A DNA stretch of 11,613 nt from the NCBI GenBank assembly GCA_002423325.1, contig DIVQ01000211.1:1-11613 (forward strand), given 5' to 3'. How positions within the stretch are numbered: position 1 is the stretch's first letter; every line of letters begins with the position of its first letter. A program made the position numbers and the translations under genes. The notes beneath the pieces were generated by a model. The model searched no databases and was not told the DNA's origin. It saw only the letters and a list, made by a program, of their open reading frames with translations. Shown piece after piece: positions 6,749 through 11,613 of the stretch. This stretch comes from Anaerolineales bacterium UBA6128. GTDB lineage: Bacteria; Chloroflexota; Anaerolineae; UBA1429.

Positions 6749-8728
6749 GTGACGCAGACAAACCGTACCTGCCAGGTGTGCGGGCGCGCCTTGCAGCCAC
6801 AGGCGCGCTTCTGTCCGCAGTGTGGGGCGCAGTGGCAGGACGAAAGCGGTCCGCTGACGCCTGGCGCACTTCTCAAAGGCGCCGACTATCGCATCGTACG
6901 CGCAATGACCAAGGGCGGCATGGGCGCGGTTTATCTGGCCGAGGATCGCCGCGCCTTTGATCGACCCTGCGTCATCAAGCAGATGATCGAGTACTATGAC
7001 CCTGCCGATCCCGAGGAGGCCGCGCGGGCTGCACGACGCTTTGAGGAGGAAGGGCGCACACTGGCTGCGCTCAGCCACCCCGGAGCGCCCCAAATCTATG
7101 CCTTCTTTCAGGAGAATGGCCGTTACTATATTGTGATGGAGTACGTGCGCGGCGAAGACCTGGAGAGCTTTGTCACTCATGAAGACGATCATGGGCAGCT
7201 CGTGCGGACAGCCGCGCTGCCCCGCGAAGAGATCATCCGTTATGTCATCCAAGTCTGCGACATCCTCGAGTATTTGCACAGCCAATCCCGACCCGTCGTA
7301 CATCAGGACATCAAGCCGGGCAACCTGATCCTCGACCGACCACGCGGCACAGTCCGCCTGGTCGATTTCGGCACAGCGTACACCCAGCCCAGACGTGTGC
7401 GATCGACGGCACGCAAGGCGCCCAAAGCAACCAACCAACCACCGCCCGTGGTGGCCCCGGCCAAACAGGAGGCCTGGGGCACAGATGGCTATGCGCCGCC
7501 CGAGCAGTACCGTGGCGAGGCGGTGCCTGCCTCCGACGTGTTTGCGCTGGCCGCTACGGCCTATCATCTCCTTACAGACGATGATCCGCGCCAGCATCCT
7601 TTCAAGTTCCCGCGCCTGAATGAGTTACCTAAGGACTTGGCTGGCGCGCTACAGCGCGCGTTGCGCACCGATCCGGGGCATCGCCCTACCGCCGGCGAGT
7701 TGCGCCAGGCCCTTGAGGCTCTCTCGGCCCCGCAGCGCACACTGGAAAGCTTTGCCTTCCCAGGTGGCACGCAGATCCGCAGCATCGCGGCCCTGCCCGC
7801 CCTGTGCGACGAGCACTGGGACGCCGCCCGGTCCTTCCTGTACCAAGGGGACTTTCAGCGCTGGCTGCGCGATCTCAACCGCCACGACCTGGTCATCGCC
7901 GCTGACGACATCGTCAAGCACCAGGGCAACCGCGACGCGGGCCTGGAGACCTTTCTGCACATCATTGACCCCGGGCTGCCCCACCCCAAGCTCGTCAGCG
8001 ATCCGGAGCTTGTCGACCTGGGGCGCATCGCACGCACAGTCGGACTGAGGCGCCGCGTCACGCTGCTCAACACGCGCCGTGGCTACACGCAAGTACGGGT
8101 CAGCGCCTCACAACCTTGGGTGGAGGTCTTCCCCGAGGTCGTCAACCTCTGGTCCGGCATCCCGTCCGACGTGCGCCTGGAGGTGCGCGCCGATGGGCTG
8201 CCCCTGCGCAGCCAGCAAAAGGCCTTTGTCAGCGTGCGCCCGATCGACGCGACCGGCGACACGCAGCCCTCCGCGCCAGGCCGTACACCGGTAGCTGAGC
8301 TGACCATACCCGTCACGGCGCGGGTCTCGTTGTGGCGTGAGGCCGTGCGTCTGACCCTCCGAGCGCTGTGGGCCGCCATCCCGCTGGCCTGGCGCACGGC
8401 CAGTCGCGGCTGGCAATCGGTCGGGCACCTGAGCCAGCGACTGGCACGCCCCTTCAGGCGCTACCGTTGGCTGCTTTGGTTGGTGTGGGCAGCACTCAGC
8501 GTCGGGGTCGTGGTTGGCCTCCATTCCTTGCCCGCAGATTTCAGTCTGCAACTCGGCCCGAGTACACTGCTCAATGCGCCCGTGGCCTGGTCTGACTATG
8601 TGCTGCCAGCAGTGCTGGGGCCGCCGGTGTTTGTCTCGGTCCTATGGCTTCTCTACATCGCGGTTGTTGTCGTCGGAGGCGCGATTCTCGGTGCGCTCCA
8701 GGGCGCCATCCGCTCGTTTACACGCTGA
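6749..8728 (+). CDS. Membrane Ser/Thr kinase with N-terminal zinc ribbon (non-RD)
   Basis: A 659-residue kinase starting at GTG, 5 bases after the previous stop; only GGGG precedes it, so translational coupling is likely. Order: zinc ribbon (Cys8, 11, 22, 25); kinase about 46-330 with KGGMGAVY (55-62), ATP lysine K77 (VIKQ), HQDIKPGN (185-192, Asp187, Asn192), DFG 206-208 and APPE (249-252). Arg of HRD is Gln, making this a non-RD kinase. The activation segment has a Lys/Arg/Pro-rich insertion (about 211-243). Then come a conserved 75-residue module (336-412, starting FPGG) also found in the next kinase, and a beta-rich, possibly Ig-like region (415-525). Membrane helices lie at about 573-592 and 618-648 with a short outer loop of about 25 residues. 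The bulk is cytoplasmic. The lack of an external domain suggests sensing within the membrane or through partners. Confidence 0.92.
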   Translation: MTQTNRTCQVCGRALQPQARFCPQCGAQWQDESGPLTPGALLKGADYRIVRAMTKGGMGAVYLAEDRRAFDRPCVIKQMIEYYDPADPEEAARAARRFEEEGRTLAALSHPGAPQIYAFFQENGRYYIVMEYVRGEDLESFVTHEDDHGQLVRTAALPREEIIRYVIQVCDILEYLHSQSRPVVHQDIKPGNLILDRPRGTVRLVDFGTAYTQPRRVRSTARKAPKATNQPPPVVAPAKQEAWGTDGYAPPEQYRGEAVPASDVFALAATAYHLLTDDDPRQHPFKFPRLNELPKDLAGALQRALRTDPGHRPTAGELRQALEALSAPQRTLESFAFPGGTQIRSIAALPALCDEHWDAARSFLYQGDFQRWLRDLNRHDLVIAADDIVKHQGNRDAGLETFLHIIDPGLPHPKLVSDPELVDLGRIARTVGLRRRVTLLNTRRGYTQVRVSASQPWVEVFPEVVNLWSGIPSDVRLEVRADGLPLRSQQKAFVSVRPIDATGDTQPSAPGRTPVAELTIPVTARVSLWREAVRLTLRALWAAIPLAWRTASRGWQSVGHLSQRLARPFRRYRWLLWLVWAALSVGVVVGLHSLPADFSLQLGPSTLLNAPVAWSDYVLPAVLGPPVFVSVLWLLYIAVVVVGGAILGALQGAIRSFTR

Positions 8729-8752
8729 ACGCCCAGAGCCCGGCATGCTTCG

Positions 8753-8766
8753 GGTGACCGGTCACC
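8753..8766. promoter_or_regulatory. Perfect 14-base palindrome before the FGE-like kinase gene
   Basis: GGTGACCGGTCACC is identical to its reverse complement. It lies in the 54-base gap between the two membrane kinase genes and abuts AGGTGAG (8767-8773), the likely ribosome site of the second. With no loop it is a poor RNA hairpin but a good shape for a dimeric DNA-binding protein. I see no convincing promoter boxes beside it, so an operator role is a guess. Confidence 0.35.
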
Positions 8767-8782
8767 AGGTGAGAGAATAGCG

Positions 8783-11251
8783 ATGCAGTGCCAAAAATGC
8801 GGCGCGGCGCTTTCGCCCGGCGCGCGCTTCTGCCCAACTTGTGGTGCACCCGTCAATCCGGCGGATGCCCGCCGGCCCGCGCGCCTGTCGTCCGGGCAGA
8901 CGATGAACAATGGCCAGTACCGCGTACAGCGCGCTCTGGGCAAGGGCGGCATGGGCGCCATCTACCTTGCCGAGAACACACAGGCCTTTGATCGCCTGTG
9001 CGTCATCAAAGAGATGCTGGCGTACTTTGAGCCAGGTGAGGAGGCCAAGGCACAGGCTCGCTTTGAGGAAGAAGCCCGCACCCTCGCCAACCTCAAGCAC
9101 CCCGGCATCCCCGACATGTACGGCTATTTCAGCGAAAATGGCCACAACTATATTGTGATGGAATACATCGAGGGCGACGACTTTGAAAAGGTCGTCGCAC
9201 GATCCACGTTGCCCAGCGGCGGTCTGGCCGAGGATGACGTTGTACGCTACGGGATAGAGATCTGTCGCGTGCTCGAGTACCTGGCGCGCGTGCAGCCAGA
9301 GCCGGTCGTGCACTGCGACATCAAGCCTGCCAACATCATCGTTGACAGGAACAGTCAACAGGCAGTTCTGGTCGACTTTGGTACGGCGCGTGGCCGAAGC
9401 GCCGGCTCTGGGACCCCATCTACAACCGCGTCCACCAAGCCAAGCGCCAAGCGACCCAGCGTCTACGGCACAGTCGGCTATGCGGCGCCCGAAATGTTCT
9501 CGGGCCTGCCCGTGCCCAAGTCGGACGTCTTTGCGCTCGCGGCCACGCTCTATTACCTGCTCACCGCCGACGATCCGCGCGACCACCCCTTCGCCTGGCC
9601 GCAGATGGAGCGCATCCCCGGCCCCCTCCGACTGATCCTCGAGCGTGCACTGACTGAAAACCTGCAAGAGCGCGCTGATGCAGAGCAGTTCCGGCAGCAA
9701 CTCGATGCCTACCGCGCCTCCAAGGCCGGCACCATCCGTCCCCTGACCTTCCCTGGCGGCAATCAGGCCACCACTGTCACGGGTGTTCTTGATCTCGCCA
9801 TGCGTTACTGGGATTACGCCCGTGAGATCCTGTATGACGGCAGCCTGGACGCCTGGTTGCGCCAGGTGGCGCACGATCCAGTCGCTTCAGACCGCGCCCG
9901 CGAAGCCATTGCGGAGAATCCTGACGCGCCCGATCTCGGACTCGACACATTCGTCCGCAGCCTTAATCCGCGCATTCCGGCGCCCCGCCTGACCCTGGAA
10001 GGACGCACCCCGGCCGGCAGTACGGCCCGCACGGGAGCGTCAGGCCGCAAGACCCTCACGCTCACCAACCACGGCCCGGGCGCCGCGCACGGCAGCATCG
10101 ACAGCGCCACCGACGGCGTCCGCTGCTCGCCCGCAACCTTCCTTCTGTCCCCCGGCGAGACACTGGAGGTCACCGTCGACGCACGTGGCAGCCAACCACG
10201 CGCTGCCAAGCCCCAAGTGGTCATTACGCCGCAGGCGGGCCTTCCGATCTCGGTGGAAGTTGGCGCGGCCGCCCCAAGTGCTGCGCCCCGACCAAACCCG
10301 GCACACAGACCGCGTTTCGCGACACCCGCACCCCAGCCGCGTCCGAGCGCCGTCAGCCAGCCCCGACCGCAGGCTGGCCGAGCCAAACTGCGGGTCTGGA
10401 CGCTGATCGCCCTGCTGGGGCTGGCCGGGCTTGCCTATAGTCTGCGGGGGCGGATCTTTCCCTCGGTGGGCACGGTCAACAGCGGCATCGCCGCGCTGGA
10501 AGCGGGCGACTGGCAACGCGCCAGGAGCTCACTATCGCGACTCGATCCCACTGACGACGCATCCGTCGCCCGCGTTGCCCTGCTTCTCGGTTACCAACGC
10601 GCGTGGCTGCCGGGCGGCACTCTGATGATGGGCTCGGATGAGGGCGCGCTCGACCAGCGCCCAGTCCACGCCGTGCAGGTGGCCACCTTTGCCATCGATC
10701 GCTTCGAAGTGACTAACGTCCAATATCAGCACTTTTGCCGTGAGACCGGCCACGCGACCCCGAGCCACTGGCAGGGCGATAGTTTCCCGCGCGGCGAGGC
10801 GCTGCGCCCTGTGGTCAACGTCACGTGGGAAGACGCGCTGGCATATGCCGCTTGGCTCGGCCGACGCCTGCCCACCGAGGCCGAATGGGAGTGGGCCACC
10901 CGTGGGGCTGAGGGACGGCTCTATCCCTGGGGCGATCAGGCCAGCAGTTCCAGCGGCGGCGCAGCGCGTGCCAATACGCTCGAGAGCGGACCCGGACGCA
11001 CGGTCGACGTGGGGGGGTATCCAGAAGGCGCAACGCCTGATGGCGTATGGGATCTGGCGGGCAATGTGCGCGAATGGACAGCCAACCTTTACGCGCCCTA
11101 CGACGCGCCCCAGCAGGGCACCCCCGGCGGTCCGATCGCCGTCCGCGGCAGTTCGTGGAACAGCTACGATGACGTCGCCAGCGCACGGCAACGGGTCGTG
11201 CCAACCGAGATGAGCGACGATCTCGGCTTTCGCTGCGCGAGCGACAACTAG
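8783..11251 (+). CDS. Transmembrane Ser/Thr kinase with extracytoplasmic FGE/SUMF1-like domain
   Basis: An 822-residue receptor-like kinase; AGGTGAG ends 9 bases before the ATG. Order: zinc ribbon (Cys3, 6, 17, 20); kinase about 46-310 with GKGGMGAIY (53-61), ATP lysine K76, HCDIKPAN (177-184, Asp179, Asn184), DFG 198-200 and APE 235-237. Cys replaces Arg of HRD (non-RD). The activation segment carries a Ser/Thr-rich insertion (about 204-226). The FPGG module (323-402) and a beta-rich domain (403-493) match the layout of the preceding kinase. A Pro-rich linker (496-530) leads to one membrane helix (about 538-553), a short TPR-like helical stretch (564-600) and a formylglycine-generating-enzyme-like domain (606-820: WLPGGTLMMGS, RLPTEAEWEWATRG, NVREWT, LGFRCAS). 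The domain has only Cys652 and Cys818 and lacks the catalytic pair, so it is probably a ligand- or protein-binding sensor and not an oxidase. Confidence 0.93.
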   Translation: MQCQKCGAALSPGARFCPTCGAPVNPADARRPARLSSGQTMNNGQYRVQRALGKGGMGAIYLAENTQAFDRLCVIKEMLAYFEPGEEAKAQARFEEEARTLANLKHPGIPDMYGYFSENGHNYIVMEYIEGDDFEKVVARSTLPSGGLAEDDVVRYGIEICRVLEYLARVQPEPVVHCDIKPANIIVDRNSQQAVLVDFGTARGRSAGSGTPSTTASTKPSAKRPSVYGTVGYAAPEMFSGLPVPKSDVFALAATLYYLLTADDPRDHPFAWPQMERIPGPLRLILERALTENLQERADAEQFRQQLDAYRASKAGTIRPLTFPGGNQATTVTGVLDLAMRYWDYAREILYDGSLDAWLRQVAHDPVASDRAREAIAENPDAPDLGLDTFVRSLNPRIPAPRLTLEGRTPAGSTARTGASGRKTLTLTNHGPGAAHGSIDSATDGVRCSPATFLLSPGETLEVTVDARGSQPRAAKPQVVITPQAGLPISVEVGAAAPSAAPRPNPAHRPRFATPAPQPRPSAVSQPRPQAGRAKLRVWTLIALLGLAGLAYSLRGRIFPSVGTVNSGIAALEAGDWQRARSSLSRLDPTDDASVARVALLLGYQRAWLPGGTLMMGSDEGALDQRPVHAVQVATFAIDRFEVTNVQYQHFCRETGHATPSHWQGDSFPRGEALRPVVNVTWEDALAYAAWLGRRLPTEAEWEWATRGAEGRLYPWGDQASSSSGGAARANTLESGPGRTVDVGGYPEGATPDGVWDLAGNVREWTANLYAPYDAPQQGTPGGPIAVRGSSWNSYDDVASARQRVVPTEMSDDLGFRCASDN

Positions 11252-11295
11252 GATCGCACCGCGCGGATCGTTCTACATCGGGGAGCAGTGCTAGC

Positions 11296-11302
11296 AGGAG
11301 GT
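11296..11302 (+). promoter_or_regulatory. Ribosome binding site deciding the small membrane protein start
   Basis: AGGAGGT lies 6 bases before the ATG at 11309. It rules out an in-frame GTG at 11288, which lies upstream of the site and would add seven residues unlike the family. Confidence 0.7.
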
Positions 11303-11308
11303 CAACAG

Positions 11309-11563
11309 ATGGGTATCTTGAGCTGGTTCCTTTTCGGAGCGCTTGCGGGCTGGGTAGCCAGCCTCGTGATGGGCACCAATCGCAAGCAGGGATTGATCAT
11401 GGACGTGATCGTCGGCGTCGCAGGCGCCTTTCTCGGCGGCCTGGCGATGAAGCTCTTCACGGGTAGCCCGCAGACCTTTGGCTGGGACTGGCAGAGCTTT
11501 CTCGTAGCCGTCGTGGGCGCGATAGTCCTGCTGCTGCTCTTTGGAGCGCGCCGCCGCCGCTAG
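11309..11563 (+). CDS. GlsB/YeaQ/YmgE-family small membrane protein
   Basis: An 84-residue protein of the transglycosylase-associated (GlsB/YeaQ/YmgE) family, whose usual length is about 80-90 residues. It opens MGILSWFLFGALAGWVASLVMG, has a second hydrophobic stretch with the family's glycine-rich pattern (DVIVGVAGAFLGGLAM) and a third (FLVAVVGAIVLLLLFG), and ends in RRRR, giving three predicted inner-membrane helices. The biochemical function of the family is not established; members are often linked to stress responses. It lies 57 bases after the FGE-like kinase in the same direction and has its own strong ribosome site. It could be the last gene of the island or an independent gene; the sequence does not decide this. 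Confidence 0.88.
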   Translation: MGILSWFLFGALAGWVASLVMGTNRKQGLIMDVIVGVAGAFLGGLAMKLFTGSPQTFGWDWQSFLVAVVGAIVLLLLFGARRRR

Positions 11564-11564
11564 G

Positions 11565-11577
11565 CAGTGACTCACTG
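11565..11577. repeat. 13-base inverted repeat after the last stop codon
   Basis: CAGTGA-C-TCACTG is a perfect 6+1+6 inverted repeat starting one base after the final TAG. The one-base centre and the missing T-run make it a poor terminator. It may be a protein-binding site or chance. The remaining bases to 11613 show no gene that I can support. Confidence 0.22.
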
Positions 11578-11613
11578 ACATCTATGGGAGCCCGGGCGGC
11601 GAGCTTAACGGCG

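Noticed and set aside
6602..9874. Long antisense frames opposite the two membrane kinases
   Set aside because: They overlap kinase coding DNA completely and their sequences look like translated complement of kinase codons.
10598..11242. Active formylglycine-generating enzyme
   Set aside because: The catalytic cysteine pair is absent, and no sulfatase gene is nearby.
1424..11251. Type VI secretion control locus
   Set aside because: The kinase, phosphatase and FHA trio fits, but no structural secretion gene is present in the window.
1424..11251. Tellurite-resistance (Ter) operon
   Set aside because: No TerD-, TerC- or TerB-like protein is present; only the VWA-kinase-phosphatase part of the theme is seen.
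1..11613. CRISPR array, tRNA, insertion sequence or attachment site
   Set aside because: No regular short repeats with spacers, cloverleaf-like segments, transposase frames or flanking direct repeats were seen.

Overview
The window is GC-rich DNA, densely coded on the + strand only, with short gaps. It looks like a chromosomal segment of a free-living bacterium. The mix of Hanks-type kinases carrying a CxxC zinc ribbon, PP2C phosphatase, FHA proteins and a stand-alone VWA protein is typical of Chloroflexota (Anaerolineae or Caldilineae type). That assignment is inferred from protein style and no marker gene supports it. I see no tRNA, rRNA, CRISPR array, transposase or phage gene.

Left part (1-1423): after a doubtful tail of an upstream gene, a sigma70-like promoter (115-143) drives a 372-residue uroporphyrinogen-decarboxylase-superfamily protein. 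A GC hairpin follows its stop codon, then about 140 bases without a recognisable gene.

Central part (1424-11251): six co-directional genes form one signalling island with gaps of 28, 59 (61 to the chosen start), 41, 5 and 54 bases. In order they are: a soluble Ser/Thr kinase with zinc ribbon and FHA domain; a PP2C phosphatase with two zinc ribbons and a remnant-like kinase N-lobe; a cytoplasmic VWA protein with an intact MIDAS; an adaptor with four zinc ribbons and an FHA domain; a membrane kinase; and a second membrane kinase with an extracytoplasmic FGE/SUMF1-like domain. Together they supply writers (three kinases), an eraser (PP2C), phosphothreonine readers (two FHA domains) and a possible scaffold or effector (VWA). 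Nine zinc ribbons are spread over five of the six proteins, eight with identical CxxC-x10-CxxC spacing.

Right edge (11252-11613): a small GlsB/YeaQ/YmgE-type membrane protein, then about 50 non-coding bases.

My working model is a membrane-to-cytoplasm phosphorylation relay. The two membrane kinases sense, the soluble kinase and FHA proteins relay and read, the PP2C resets, and the VWA protein is the likely client or assembly platform. The composition recalls the kinase-phosphatase-VWA triads described with Ter systems and the kinase/phosphatase/FHA set that controls type VI secretion, but no ter or secretion genes are present here. The substrate and stimulus cannot be read from the sequence.
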